Below are positions 43,744-56,930 of a stretch of 61,359 nucleotides of DNA, in pieces; the stretch's first letter is position 1, and every line of letters begins with the position of its first letter. The notes under the pieces were generated by a model that saw only the letters and a list, made by a program, of their open reading frames with translations, did no database searches and was not told the DNA's origin. Made by a program: the position numbers and the translations under genes. This stretch comes from Schizophyllum amplum (taxonomy: Eukaryota; Basidiomycota; Agaricomycetes; Agaricales; Schizophyllaceae): the NCBI GenBank assembly GCA_007026445.1, contig VDMD01000130.1, positions 1 to 61,359 of the forward strand, read 5' to 3'.

Positions 43744-45385
43744 TCAGAAGGTGTTGGCCCATGCCTGGAGATCGAAGTCGGACACACGCGCTTGTTGGAT
43801 CCACATATGTTTCTGTCGACCCGGTCAACATCCCATCCACATCTCACGCCCCGCATCTAAGACGACTCACCAAGAGATCCTTCGGCGTCCTCCGCTGCTC
43901 CGGATCCTTCAACAGGCACCCGTCAATGAACTCCTCCGCTAGCGGAAAGCGCCCCTCGGGCGACAGCTTCGGCGCGGGCTCGTTCACGATATGCTGCAGC
44001 AGCTCCAGGATGCTCATCGTCATCCCGCCGCCCTGCAGACTGACGCCCTTGCTCTTCCGCTTGTCCGCCTTCGACGTCTTCTTGCGCGGCCGCGGGGGCG
44101 GGAGGCCCATCATGAAGGACCCCGGGCGTTCCGGCTGGAGGGTGCCCTCGAGGTCGGAGAGGTCGGAGTCGTCCGAGTCGCCGGATTCGGAGAAGGGGAA
44201 GCGGCCGAGGGCGAGTTCTATGAGGGAGATGCCGAGGGACCAGACGTCGGATTTGACGGTGTACTGTGCGCCTTGTATCCGCTCGGGCTGGGGAGTGTGT
44301 TAGCGCGAAGTAGATAGCCAGGCAAGGTAGAGAGCCGCACCGACATGTAGGTGGACGTGCCGACGAAGGTGTCCGCGATGGAGTTGATCAGCTCTCCAGA
44401 CACACCAAAGTCGCAGATCTTGATCTCGCCCTTCGAGTTACACAAAACATTCGAGGGCTTGATGTCTGAGTACGGTAAGGCAAGGAAACGCGCTCCAAAT
44501 CATGCAGCGTACCTCGGTGAATAATCCGATGAACGTCATAGAGGTATGTAAGACCCTCGAGCACCGCGAGCGCGACCTTCCCCACGACCTCCATGTCGAT
44601 GGGTCCAATCTTCTTGTAGATACCGTCCAAGGAACCCTTGTCCATAAACTCCATGCATATGCATATATTCGGGTCAGCGAGAAACGCGCCCCAAAAGGAG
44701 ATGATGTATTTGGAGTGGCAGTCGTGCATAATCTGCAGCTCGCGCAGGATTTGCTTGCGCACGGCCGGCTTCGCATCGATGAGAACGTTCTGCAGGCGCG
44801 TCAGCGACCGCAAACCCAATCAGCGAATACCACACGCGCCTTTTTCGCCATCATAATGCCAGTCGGCATATGCTCGACCTTCTTCACGCTCCCCCCGTTG
44901 CCCTGTCCGAGCTCGTGGATATCGCGCAAGTCCTCGTTCCGCAGATCGAGCTTCGTCTCCGCGTTCATGTCCAGGTTCGCCAGCGTGTTCGACAATGTCG
45001 CATGGTAGTTGTTTCTGCGCGCAGAGGGGAGCGCGGCAGGGGACGCGGTATTCGGCGCCGAGTTCGACTGTGCGTGCACCGTGAGTAGGTTGCTGTCGTC
45101 CTGCGCGGCGGGCTCCGGGGGCGCGATGGGCGTGGGTATCTTCGGCGCCTTTAGCACCATCGGCGGAGGGCGTTTCTTGCCGCCTCCGCCGCGTCCTGCG
45201 GGTGCTGGGGCGGGGCGCGTTGCTGTGGGCACGTTGCGCACGGCGGGCGGGGGTGCGGGTGCTGGTGCCGGGCGTGTGGGGATGGGCTCGGGCTCGTCAG
45301 GCGTCATTGGGGATGCAGGGCCCGTCGCGCCTGGTGGCAGCGCGAGCGCCTTGAAGTTGCGTTTCTTGCGGATGGGGGTCGCCAT
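43744..45385 (-). CDS. STE7: MAP kinase kinase, Ste7/Fuz7 type
   Basis: Minus-strand multi-exon gene, ATG 45385 to TGA 43744. A Pro/Ala-rich, disordered N-terminus ([13 protein letters not shown]) precedes the kinase domain. Domain motifs: [17 protein letters not shown] (glycine loop), IMMAKK followed by [12 protein letters not shown] (ATP lysine region), [18 protein letters not shown] (catalytic loop, across a splice site), [12 protein letters not shown], and [16 protein letters not shown]. The SIADTF activation stretch is present. The last exon encodes [20 protein letters not shown]. Known role: MEK of the pheromone/filamentation cascade. A long insert near [20 protein letters not shown] is unusual. 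Between MAKK and NVLID the likely donor is GC (AAG/GCGCGT), or three extra residues if GTATTC is used. Confidence 0.92.
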
Positions 45386-46167
45386 TGTCGAGGAGCGCGT
45401 TGAGCAGGAGATGCTGATCAACGGCAACGGGTTCAGAACAATACATACGGTTAGGTAAGCCGGTGATAGCCGGTCGTATGTTCGACTTCAACAATGGACT
45501 TGGAGTCCAACTGGAAGACGACGCGAATGTCTTTCTCTGCCTATGTTCATGCTGAAATTTCGCTACTCACGCACAAAGAGAAGAATGAAGGGCTTGCTGC
45601 GTCACTGGACGCCTTGACAGCACCTGTTCTTAATTGTCGTCGGATGACATCCCTTCACCTCGATCCGAAGAGACGACAAGGAAGGACACAGTGTCAGGAG
45701 TCACATAGATAGATAGACCATTATGCAGATGAAGCGATGGCATAGAAATACATACACGGTCTAGATTAGCGTTGCTATCGGGTGAACCGGTAGCATAGCG
45801 CAGACGGGGTACAGACGCCTCAGGTGGAGAGCTAACCCGAAGCAGGTGGGTACAAGCAGCTACTGGAGCAGTCAAACTGCACCAGGAGCCGATAAGTGAG
45901 TACAGATGGTGGAAGTAGATGGTACACATTGTAATCACAATGAAGGAGAAGGGAAAAGATAGTGGAAAACCAAGGGTCCAGACCGTCGTGAAAGATCGTA
46001 AGTACAGGAATAATTATGATGGTGCGCAAACTCTGGGACTTGTAGTGGCGAGACGCGCCAAGGATGAAATAAAAAGAAAATGTGATGATGTCTAGGGTGT
46101 GACCCGTTAGGTAGGGGATAGGAGATCTGGAGAATGCCGATAGACCGGGATATGCTGGCAAGGGAAG
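45386..46167. other. Intergenic region
   Basis: About 780 nt between the MEK promoter side and the secreted-protein stop. An AT-richer stretch lies at 45930-46090. No supported gene. Confidence 0.4.
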
Positions 46168-47179
46168 CTATAGTCGCCTGACAGTCAGGATAGCAACTAA
46201 GCCGTCTTGCTCGATGCCATGGTTGACACCTGGCGATAGCGCGTTAGCACACTCAAACTTGTTCATGACATTGCATTTACGCACCTTCCTTTCCTGGCTC
46301 AAGCAAGCCGGCGCGCCACTCAACGTCAGCCTTCCACCACGCTCCTTTCCACCGCGAGCCAGCAACAGCCCGCTCAACGAGCCAGTCGCGCCCGAGGTTG
46401 TAGCCATTAGGAATGATCATATGGCTCTTGCTCGAGTCCTGCCATCGGTTAGTACATTGATGAAAGGGGGATGACGATAGGCGGACCTTCTCTCGCGATA
46501 CCCTACCGAGCGAATCAGCAGGGGGATAGCAAGGGAGCATCAGGAGCACTCACCCTAAGAACCAGGCGCCGCTGTTCGCCAGCGTGCCGTTCTGTTTCCA
46601 GGCGCGGAAGTGGTTTCCGCCCGCCAGGCTCTCCCAGCAGGTGCCGAGGACGGGGAAGTAGGACTCGCGGTGGAGGAAGTGCTCTGACTCCCTCCCGTCG
46701 CCGAGATTCGCTTCATGAATGAACTAAGACGGACATCAGTCGCCGGTATGCGGATGCTATGTAGGAGCACGTACGCCTCTGTGTAGACCCAAGCATTCGC
46801 GAGCGAAGCCAATAGACCTGTGCAAGTTCAGAAAGCCGTCTCACGTAATCTTCCCAGAACGTACTGCGAGTATGCGAGGAATCCATCCTCAGTGAGAACA
46901 AAAGGATCGGAATGAGCAGATATGATGACATTCAGCGGTTCCCCCCGCTCCTTCTTCGTCGCGTACTGCGATAACCGTTAGATCGGTTTAGATATAAGAA
47001 GCGCGACGCACATCTAGAAACCGCCCACCATAGAGCCTGGGGTCGTACCAGCCGGGAAAGGCCTCCCCGTCCTCGTTACTGTCGCCTTCGGACAGAACTT
47101 GCTGCTGAATGTCCCCTGGGACGATCACTGGCGAGGCGTATACGCCAACGACGAGCAGTTGAAGCAGAGGAAGACGCAT
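46168..47179 (-). CDS. Secreted protein of a basidiomycete-specific family
   Basis: Multi-exon minus-strand gene, ATG 47179 to TAG 46168. The N-terminus MRLPLLQLLVVGVYASPVIV is a signal peptide. Following exons read GWYDPRLYGGRFLD, ATKKERGEPLNVIISAHSDP and FIHEANLGDGRESEHFLHRE. Then come FPVLGTCWESLAGGNHFRAW, KQNGTLANSGAWFLG, IPNGYNLGRDWLVERAVAG and GVNHGIEQDGLVAILTVRRL. The TCWESLAGGNHFR and IPNGY(N/D) motifs are recurrent in many agaricomycete secreted proteins of unknown function. It should be exported. The intron donors are GTGCGT and GTACGT. Confidence 0.78.
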
Positions 47180-47340
47180 GGGACGGGGAACGGCGAAAAG
47201 ACAAGAAAAGAGATGGAAGTCAAGAGCAAGGAGCAAACCTGATAACCCCATTTCAAGCCGCGCGCCACCGCCGCCAGCACGTGGCTTACGACGCGCGCGG
47301 AGTCGGCAACGACGGCGAACTCGCCTTCCGTTCCACCACC

Positions 47341-50300
47341 ATGTCCGCCGATCCTGAACCGCACTCGCCGTCGCTAGAGGCAGCGAACATCGCCAACTTT
47401 CTCCAGCCTGATGACGACGACGAGACCGCGTCCCAGCGCTCTATTTCCCTCTCCTCGCCCGCCGCCTCTGCGCGGAACTCGACCCAGGGCCATGTCTACG
47501 CGAGCTCCCGCGACTCGACCGTCTTTTCCAAGCGCGACTCGCACCCCTACACGCTCTCCTCCGACCTGAGCTCAGAAGTCGACGAACGCGGACAGCAATC
47601 GCCGGTCAGCACCGCGAACACCTCCATCGAGGAGGAGCCGGCGACCGAGGCAGACGCCAAGGCGTACGCGCCGCCCACGTATCCCCCGACCCCGCCAAGC
47701 ATGGACGACACCCTGTCCATCGCGTCCACCGGCTCCTCGTCGCGAAAGGCGCGTCCAGAGTCGATGCTCGTGCTCCCCGGCGGAGGGCCGATCATACTGG
47801 GCATCGCCCTGGTGGACTTTAATCATATTGTGCGTGGTGTGAAGCGACATAGCAGGTGATGCTGACACTCCTCAGGTCGGCCCGAAAATCGAGTACTCGC
47901 GCGGAGATGTGTTTGACGACGAGGAGGTCGTGAAGATCTTGCCCTTCCTTGCGCTGCCGGACGGTGCCCACTTGGTGCGTGAGGTCGCGAGACTAGTCAT
48001 GGTATGCTCACCATGTTCAGAGCGCAGAAGACTACTCCTACTTCCACCTCGTGCCCACGGGGCCCAAACCCACCACTGTGTTCGGCATATCGTATGCGAC
48101 TCAGCCCCCGCTCCGTCCGACACCTGACACCCTCCCAGATGCAACCAGCAAATTGCCGCATCCGCCCTGCAGGTCAAAATGCCCGACGTCGTGCGGTCAA
48201 CAGTCCAAAAGGCCGTCGTCGTCCTCGCCTCGAAGCCCATCTTCGGCCCCATACGCGACAAGCTCGGCGTCGTCACGACGGCGCTGTTTCATCAGCGCGA
48301 CTTTACCGACCTCAGCATCCTCGATGCGTTTGGCGAGTCCCTGGAGGCCTCATTGCGAAGTCAGATGACGGAGAGCGGGCTGCTCATGGGGACCAGCCTG
48401 CGCGAGCTCGTGCACACGTTCCGCCAGCGGACGCTTGTCCTGGTCAAGACTTTGATGTTGCAGAAACGAGTACGTGTTGCATCGCTGCCACGACGGTGAA
48501 TTAATTGTTCCGCAGATAATGTTCAGCGGCTACCCGGTCGAGCGCCTTTGCACGTACCAGTATTCGTTGATATCACTCATTCCTGGTCAGTACTTCAATG
48601 ACATTCATGTGTACCTCGCTTACATGCCGCAGGCTTGCTGCAGACCCTTGAGGACTGCGGCTCGCCGCCCATCGCTGCGCGTGCACCCACTTTGTCCAAG
48701 CCGACCTCGCTAAAGACATCGGACCGCAAGAGCATGATGGCATATCTTGGTTTCCCGCTTGACATCTTTGGGAAGGTGCGTTAGCTTTGCATGGTCTTCC
48801 TTGATGTCAGAAGGCTGACTCGCTTTACAGGACTCCTTCTTCCAACCCTATATACCATTGCAGCAACTAGACATGCTGAAAGATACCCCGACCTGGCTAT
48901 GTGGGAGCACAAACTCGATCGTGACGCAGCAGAACTGCGTGGACTTGCTCGTAAATGTGAGTGTGTGACATGATACGTTAAATGACGAGAGCACAGTGCT
49001 GATAATGCATTGAAGTTGGAAACCGGCGCCCTCGAGTTCAGAAACCCGAATCTGGAGAGACTGGCATCGTTGACGCCGGCGGATAGAAAATGGATGGATG
49101 ATATTGTGCAGGCGGTCAACGAGGGGTACGCTGAGACAGAGGATGGCCCGATGCAACCAGCAATGCAGTCAGTAGCTCTACACTCGATCGAGACCTCGCG
49201 CTTACAAGGGTACAGATTCAAGGGCAGCGACGACTATCTTCGTGTGAAGGTGTGTCAAGGCAATGTCGGGAAGTTTCTTTTTTTGACTGGTGCAGTTCGA
49301 GGAGTACATCTCGGCTATGCTGGCCTCGATGCGATACCAGGACTTCGTCGCGAAGGAAGGCATGCCGATTGGTTCTCCTGGTACACCTGATATGACACCT
49401 TGGATGGGTGCGTTTGATTTTCTGCAAAAAGTCAGGATCTAGCTGAGTGGGAAACGTCAGACTTCAACCCGCTTTGGTTGCAGGAGTTCAGAGCCACGAA
49501 TGTTTATGAGCTTTGGGAACGCACCACCGATTCTGCTCTATTCGACATTGTCGAGCCGAGGTACATCTTCACGTCTCGAGTTGTGCTACTCTTGCTCACT
49601 CTCGAGCTAGACATCCATGTGTCGACAAGCCGTCCGTAGTGGCCGATATCGGTCTGCGATTATTAGAGGGCATCCAAGACTTAAAGCTCGACCAACAATT
49701 GGCTCCTGCCCGCGAAGCCGTCGCCCGCACCTTGACAACCGGCTCGACGAACTTCTTCAACGCTGTCGCGGGGGTGCGCGAACGCTGGAACGCACGCCCG
49801 TCCGCACCACCATCGCCCAACCCCGGCGCGGGACCGTCATCTGGTTCATCCGATCTCACCGCAACGCCCGTGGAGGTGACGAAGGAGGACATCGAGGGCG
49901 AGATCCGACCATCGCTGGCGCAGCGATCATCGACATCATCGTCAACTGGGTCGGGCGGCGCGCGAACGAGCTTGAGCGGGTGGGGCGCGTACCTGTCCTC
50001 GCGTGCACCGCGGTTCTCGCTTTCGAAGGGCCAGGAGGGCGCCTCTGTGCCTGTGGGCGCCGATGGCGAGCCGACGGCGGTGGACCTAGTCAGCCCGACG
50101 ACGGAGGCGAGCAAGTCGTCCGTTGACCTGGCAAAAACGTCGGTGGAATCCCCGAAGCCAGGTGGCCGGTTCTCGTTCTTCACGCGGACCCCGAGTATGG
50201 CGAGTTCGGCGGCGTCGATGAAGAGTACGGCGTCTTCGGACGCGCCCGCTCCTGCGTCTTCTGCGCCCGTGTCGCCGACAACTCCGATATCGGTCGCGGC

Positions 50301-50478
50301 GGTGGCGGACAAACTAGAGGCGGATAAGTCAGAAGCCCATGAATCAGAGCCGGTGAAGGCAGATTCGACACCAACAACGAAGACCGAATCAGCACCAGAA
50401 ACGGCGAAGACGGACGCGAAACATGCGGAGGACGAAGATGAGGGCGAAGGGGCGGCGTATACAGGGATGGCTATGTGA
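47341..50478 (+). CDS. AVL9: AVL9 homolog (late secretory pathway, DENN-like)
   Basis: Multi-exon plus-strand gene. The ATG at 47341 (context ACCACCATGTCC) is the first in-frame ATG; the open frame upstream to 47281 starts with GTG only. A Ser-rich N-terminal region (residues 1-160) precedes the conserved core: VLPGGGPIILGIALVDFNHI, GPKIEYSRGDVFDDEEVVK, LPFLALPDGAHL, YSYFHLVPTG and FGISCNQQIAA. It continues with KPIFGPIRDKLGVVTTALFH, IMFSGYPVERLCTYQYSLIS and GFPLDIFGKDSFFQPYIP. Known role: Avl9 acts in exocytic transport from Golgi to plasma membrane and carries DENN-like modules. A long Ser/Ala/Pro-rich tail ends the protein. About nine introns are implied. Confidence 0.9.
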
Positions 50479-51002
50479 GCACGAGTGGGAAGCACTCGCA
50501 GGAGGGTGGGAGGGGGTTGGTGGAGAGCCCTTGAAGGTCTCGCATACATGCATTTGCATTTCATGTCATGGAAAACTACTGCACTACTGTTCTCTCAATC
50601 TTATACTGTCTCGCAGTACCTTGTAACATCGTTACATCCGGCAACCCACGCTGCGCAGCTGGTGATCCTCGAGCATTGCCGCCGTCATCGGTTCTTCCTT
50701 CGACCTTGATATCGTCCTCGAACCAGCTGCGTCGACTTCGTCTAAACATCGCATCGCGTAACGCATTTGATGGACCCACAAGCAGAACGTGGCGGCACAT
50801 GGGTTATCGGCTTCAGACGCCTATTCTCGGCCGATCTGCCGATCTGCCTCTGACTCGACGCTCACTGCGACGACCCCGGGCCACCGCGCATTATTGCAGT
50901 CGCCTGTTCAGCGTTCCTGGCCAATGATCAATATTCAATAGGCGCGGAGATCCTCGACTTACGTAGTTCTGTGAATACGCAGCCCTCTTGACTCGAGCGG
51001 TC
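50479..51002. other. Intergenic region
   Basis: About 520 nt between AVL9 and the MFS transporter, both on the plus strand. Holds the AVL9 terminator and the transporter promoter. Nothing else seen. Confidence 0.4.
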
Positions 51003-52976
51003 ATGTCCGCTACTCAGCTGGCGGCCTCGCCCCTCTGCGAAAGCTCGCCGAGCTCTCGAAATTCGGCCATCGAATTGGCCACCCTCACCCCTCTGCCTCG
51101 CTCTTCTTCGACCGTGTATGTGAACAGTGAGAATGATCGCCGAAGCTTGTCCCGCGTAATGAGCCCGACGCTCTCCACTTGGACCTCGAACACCTCCCAG
51201 CTTCCACCCGTGGATCGGGGCTTTGGCGCATGGTCTTTTGTAGGTCTTTTCACTCCCTCAGGCTATATGCAATTCGACTTACGGGGGGCGTCTGCTTCTC
51301 CCAGCTAGCTGCAGCCTGCTTGGTAGAATCGATCACTTGGGGCTTCCCAGAAGCCTATGGGTCGTTTTTGAGTGGTCAGTGTCTTGCCAAACCAGAGCAT
51401 GACCTTCTTTACATTTTACGCAGTCTACTTGGATGATCCTCGTTTCTCATCGCAGGAGACGTTGCTAGCCCTTGTTGGCCCAGTAGCGTCAGGCATCATG
51501 TATTGTGCTAGTGCGTATCTTCCGTATCTTGCCTGCCCATACGCGTCTTTAACGAGACATCCATAAGCTCCTTTGATCGAACCTGTGGTCCGACGCTATC
51601 CGCCATACCGCCGTCCGCTCTTGTGGATTGGCACGATGCTGTGCTTCGCTAGCATGTTCGGCGCGAGCTACGCTCAGACGGCAAGTCTTCGACGGCGCAC
51701 CGACCTATTAAAAAAACTGACATCACCTTGATGTAGGCAGCGCAATTGCTGGCATTACAGGGTGTTCTATACGCATTCGGAGGATGTACGCTGTTAATTA
51801 GCCTCGCCTGTATAGTACTAACCTCCTCTTAAGCCGTTGTCTACGTGGTCACAATAAGCTACATGTCGCAATGGTTCCTCGACCGGCGCGGCCTCGCGAA
51901 TGGAGTTATGTTCGCCGGTAAGTCAGACCGCCCATAGACACTGTACAGAGGAATGACTTGTATATATACAGGATCGTCAGCTGGGGGCATCATACTTCCG
52001 CTCACATCCCCACGACTCATTGCGCGTTATGGGATTGCAACTACCATGAAGATTTACGCCGTGGCTTTGCTGGTGCTACTGGTTCCTGTACTGCCCTTCG
52101 TCAAAGAAAGATTTCCGGATACGCACAACCATGTGCATGGTCCAGCACCAAGGAGTCGCAAAGACTGGTACAAGGAGCGCTCATTCCAGTACTTACTTGC
52201 CGCGAACTCGCTGCATGCATTTGGGTACTTCGTACCGCTGGTCTGGCTGCCAAGTGCGTGTCACTGTGATGTCCCATGTGATCCCGAGAATATTGACATT
52301 CTTGGGTCAGCTTTCGCAGGGGAATTGAATCTCAGTGCAAGCAAATCGTCGTTGACTTTGACAATCTTCAATTGTGCGTACGCTCTCTGTATAACTGTCT
52401 AGTACTGACACTCTGCACAGGCGCCTCCGCATGTGGGCGTCTTGTCATTGGTGCACTCTCAGATCGATTTGATCCTTGGGCGCTCGCTTTCGGTAATCTC
52501 CTGTCAGGCTGCTTTTCCGCCTTCGTCCTCTGGGGTGTCCTCTCGCGTAACTTCGCTGGCCTGATGGCGTTCAGCGTTGTGTACGGCGCGTTCTGCGGCG
52601 GATGGGCCACCCTGTGGACGGGGTTCATCCGGCCCATCGCTAGTAAGTGGCTCTTCGGTTGGGTTATCGTCACCGATAGTTAACCATATTTCCGGCAGAG
52701 GATGATCCCAACCTTGCAACTACGCTTTTCGGCTGGTTGCTCTTAACGCGTGGACTAGGAAACATATTTTCTACGCCCATATCGACAGCTCTTGAGACGC
52801 ATGTGGCCACGAATGTGACTGCAACCTCGGTTGCGGCGCTAGATATTGGATTCCAAGTCGCGGGTGGGCGATTCGAAAATATGATCTTATATACTGGGTC
52901 ATGCTTGGCAGGTGCAGCCGTGGTTGCCATGTTTGGTTGGGGTTCGGAGGTGAGGAAGCGGGTTCAGGAAGCTTAA
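51003..52976 (+). CDS. MFS transporter, monocarboxylate type
   Basis: Multi-exon plus-strand gene, ATG 51003 to TAA 52976. A Ser/Thr-rich cytoplasmic N-terminus of about 75 residues precedes the membrane domain: LAAACLVESITWGFPEAYGS, ETLLALVGPVASGIMYCA and LLWIGTMLCFASMFGASYAQ. It continues with VTISYMSQWFLDRRGLANGV, FAGSSAGGIILPLTSPRLIA and ANSLHAFGYFVPLVWLP. The last parts are GASACGRLVIGALSDRFDPW, GGWATLWTGFIRP and LFGWLLLTRGLGNIFSTPIS. Known class: fungal MCT-like carriers, often for organic acids or secondary metabolites. The substrate is unknown. It is the intact relative of the pseudogene at 42645-43400, which is on the opposite strand about 8 kb away. Confidence 0.87.
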
Positions 52977-53041
52977 AGGATTCTTGAGGAGCATAAACAT
53001 ACAGACTGTAACTTCGCAATACATAACATAGCTAAATATGT

Positions 53042-55863
53042 TTACATCTCTGGTTTGGCCCTCTTAGCGGCGCGGCGCTCGTCGCTGTCCTCGAAAGCTG
53101 CTACCTCATCCCCAGCCAACGTAGTTGCGTCATCCTCGTCGGAGCGCGCACGCTTGAACGCGCTGACCAGAGAGAAGTTACTCGTCATCTGCTCGCCATC
53201 CGACTCGCTATCGCTTTCAAGATCGGATGCCGTCTCGCCGTCCTCCATGGGTGTCGCTTCCTCGTTCACATCTAGCTCCCTGGGGAGGGCTGCTTGAGAT
53301 GCCTGCGACCCGTCGCTCTCCTGCTTCTCTACCAAAGGTCTACGACCTTCGAACGCGAACTCCAACAGCTCCCCAGGAAGCGTTTGTCCCGCGGCGCAGA
53401 GGCAGCTATGAAATTCCCACCACAGCGTAGAAATGAGCCTCTGGTTGGGATTCTTCCGCATGTGGAAGAGCGCCAGATCATTGCGTATGAGCTTCAGAGG
53501 GAACGCCATGACGCTGCCCCAAATAGGCGGAAGAAGGTCGATCGCATCCTGGAGCTTGCCAGCGCCCTTGACGTATTGCGAACGCTCTGAGGCGACGATA
53601 ATACCCGGGAATAGGGTTGGGTAAAGCTTCTTGTGAGCCTCCAGCTGATACGGAGGAAAGCATAAGTCCGCTTCGGTGGTGTGGCGACACAGAAGCCATA
53701 GGGCGATCCACCAGATAGATTCGAGGTCATGAACGTCGCGATAACTCCAGGGAACGACTCCAGACACGTCGGAATCCTCCTTAAGAGCCGCGACGCGCTT
53801 GTTTTGTAGCGTGTGTATGCTCATATGAGTTCCTGTCATGACTTCAACGGCCATGAAGTTGGCAGTGCCCTGTATGCATACGATCAATACTTGCAGTGAC
53901 TCGGGATATTGTGAAAATAAAATTACGCACCGTCCTCCATGTTTGCAGAACTTTCGACGACGAGTGCTTCGTGTACTCAAAATCAGCAAGAACTCCTTGA
54001 CCGTTATGGTCTAGTATGTTGTAAGGGCTCATGTCGCAATGGCATAGTCTCAGTTGATGTAGAATGAACAAGGCTTCTAAATAATGAGTGAAGTGAAGGC
54101 GTTGTATCAACATGTTGAAAGCTCACCGTACGATGCGTCAGACAGTATCTTGAAGGCGAGCGACACGGATTTGATACGATCCATGGGTGTTCCACACTGC
54201 ATCACCGTTCTATGATGCACACGCGCACCAATTTTCCGCTTGAAGCATCCCTTTTGAGCGCGGGGCTCCGCCGTTTCCTGCTCAGCTTCGACAGTGCCCG
54301 TGTGCTGGCTCATGGTCCACACATGCGTGGCAGTCCTCCCCCTCTTGACGTCGGGAGCGCTGGCCGGTTTGTCACAGATTATACGCAGGGTGGCGCAGTC
54401 GTCCGGGATTTGAAAGCCCTTTGAGATAATATTGTAAGTGTTATCCTCCGAGCCGTCTTCAGTTCTGACGCGCGTCCCAGCAATGATAGGAATGAAGAAT
54501 GACTTGCGGTCGAGACCGGGCTCCCCGTACCGCGGATCCGCGGGATCAGCCCGCTCCCAATATTCTTCTTCCTCGTCGAGCTCTTTAACGTGCTTCGGCG
54601 GCGGTGAACACTTCTTGTCCCACTCAAAGTCATCGATCGCATGCATGATACCGTTGTAGATGTCGACTTCCAGGTCGCGTCCAACGTCCACCCAGGTGTC
54701 CTTGACAGCGTAGATATCCTGTTCCGGAGATTCGTTTGCCTTGTGGGCTCGGAAAACACGAGTACACGGCCCAGAGCCAATCTGCACTGCGTAGTTGGCC
54801 AGGTTTTCGGTTGTGATATAGGCGTCGGCACCAATGAGAATGCGGTATGATGGGTTCCCGTCGCGCTGCTTGCGATTTTCCTTGATGATGGTGTGATCAT
54901 AACCGAGATGGGAGAGCGTGGCAAAAGCAAGGCGCGCATAAACGTCAGCGAAGATCCGATAGCCCTAAGCATCGGATGAGTATGAGAGCGATCTGGCATT
55001 GGCAAACGTACACGCACCTTGTTCATGTCGAATGGCTGGCTGACGACAGTGACCTCCCTGTTCATGTGCCAGAGCTGCACAGTTGTGTTCCCAAAAGTTA
55101 CCCCGAGGACAAAGCGACGACGAGCGTCGGAACGAAAACTCTGGAACATGTTCCAAACGATTTTCTGAAAATTCTGCACGAGAAATGAGCAACGAACAAC
55201 TAGATGCAAGGAATGACAGACATGCAAGGAATCACTGTCGCTCAACTCATACTCTTCAGTCACAGCAGCGCTATCCCAGGAGGGCTGCTGATTGACGAGA
55301 ACGCGGATACCGTCAGGTTCGGCCGACGTGTACATGACGCCTGGTAAACGCTTGGTGCCGTTGCTCTTCAAATCGTTTGTCGGCACGAGCGCGTTATTAA
55401 TTTCGCGCCAGCATGCAACGATCTGAGCCTGGATGTTTTCCAAGTCCGAGTAGATCGCCTTCTCCGCCCTGTCCCTCGGCCTCACAGACGCGCTGAGCTT
55501 CGCGCGCAACACCGGTTCCGTACGATAGGCCTCCCAGCACTCGGCGCCATGGACGAGAGACAGCGGTGGAAGTTGCGTGAAAGGTTTCCCGCGCTGCTTG
55601 ACCCGCGTCTTTTGGGACAGCTTGTCGACAAGAGCGCACACGTCGACTGGAGGTGGTGGCATGAAGTGGGTGAGAAACTTGTCGACCATAATCTGGGGAA
55701 CATCCCGAATGTGCGCACAGAGCAACTTTTGCGCCTCCTCTACAGAACCGCCCATGGTGACGAGGCTCTTGCCAAACGAGTTCTTGCTGGCTGGCGTTGT
55801 ATGGCTGGTCCCAATGAGTGGCGGAGCGATGGCAGCGGGGGACACCTTCTTCGAGGTCTGCAT
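53042..55863 (-). CDS. FunK1-type protein kinase, tandem copy 1
   Basis: Minus-strand multi-exon gene, stop at 53042. The longest ATG start is 55863; a TATATAAA run directly before it suggests the true start may be the ATG at 55755 (MGGSVEEAQKLLCAHIRDVP). Segments in order: FQKIVWNMFQSFRSDARRRF, HMNREVTVVSQPFDMNKGYR, PCTRVFRAHKA, and the catalytic LCHCDMSPYNIL with metal-binding LADFEYTK. Then TANFMAVEVMTG and HDLESIWWIALWLLCRHTTE. Known class: FunK1 kinases are eukaryotic-like kinases expanded in agaricomycetes. The DFG motif is DFE and the HRD is HCD. The C-terminus is acidic with a basic KRARSDEDD stretch. No break was seen. Confidence 0.86.
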
Positions 55864-56930
55864 TTTATATACTCGGCTATCTGGCTTCGGATTCAAATTA
55901 GAGATTGGCCTTTGTCTGCTACGTAAATTGATCGAGAGATCCATTGTTCGTCGGGCCACCCCACGCCGTGTGTTCCCTGACCGAAGACCGAGTTAGGTGA
56001 TCCATGGCAAATACTTGATTGTCGAAGGTAGATTCAGTTGCGTGTAGTGTATGGCTCAAGAAAGTCAATGACGCTAGGCCAGGTGGTGGCAGCAAAGAAT
56101 GAACTTCGCAATCACAAGCACGTGTCAGCATTGACAATGGATCAACGTCACGATACCGGTCTCGGTGCTCCCACGGTCACACCTTGTTCGAACTACGCGC
56201 TGACTTCAATTTCAAGGCTCTTGAGCCAGCTCGGTCTTGTGACAAAACCATTTATTGTCACTTGCGCGCATCGGCAGACCGGTCGGGATTATCCAGCATG
56301 ACTTCGGCGGGCCCGCCGAACCATAAGCCTGAAATTTTAAATCTTAGGACATGATGTGCGCCGACGGTCACACTGCGCAGGCCTTGCCTCCCACCGTCGC
56401 CTCGTCTCGCTGTAATAAGCATCTGCATCCTTCGTCACGGTTGGTCATGACCTACCCCGCGATGATAGGACCAATGTCGTCAAAACGGGCGCGCGCACGC
56501 TGCCAGGACGCTCGCGTGGGGCAAGAGACCTCGACGAACTCATAGCGCGTGCGGTGGAGTCAGTCCCATGCACATACAGATGAAGTGAACATGAGATGGT
56601 GCATCCTCGCAGTCTCGTGTACGTCGTCTATGAGCTGATCACAGATCGTGCTGAGACGGGTGTACAGAAGTACGTATTCTACCCTGTCGTACCCATCCTA
56701 CGATGTATCTCCCGTAAGGCCTACCCCCATCCAAGGGGAAGCTCTCTCGCGTCTCTGTCTCGATTATTATACGAGAGCAGCCGCTTTTCCCTCGATGGGC
56801 TACCTTCCGAGAAAATGTATTCGACTCTTGAGGCAGCAGGCCCAGTAAATCTTACAGTACATGTCATGATCATACATAACATTGCATGGCATCTCCGTAT
56901 AATTATACATCATGCGGCATGCGCGGAAGG
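55864..56930. other. Spacer between the two FunK1 genes
   Basis: About 1.07 kb, including the copy 1 promoter (TATATAAA at about 55864-55871) and the 3' end of copy 2. No other gene recognised. Confidence 0.45.

Noticed and set aside
49596..50564. Long minus-strand ORF of 322 codons
   Set aside because: Shadow of the Ser/Ala-rich tail of AVL9; no domain, and the plus strand is clearly coding.
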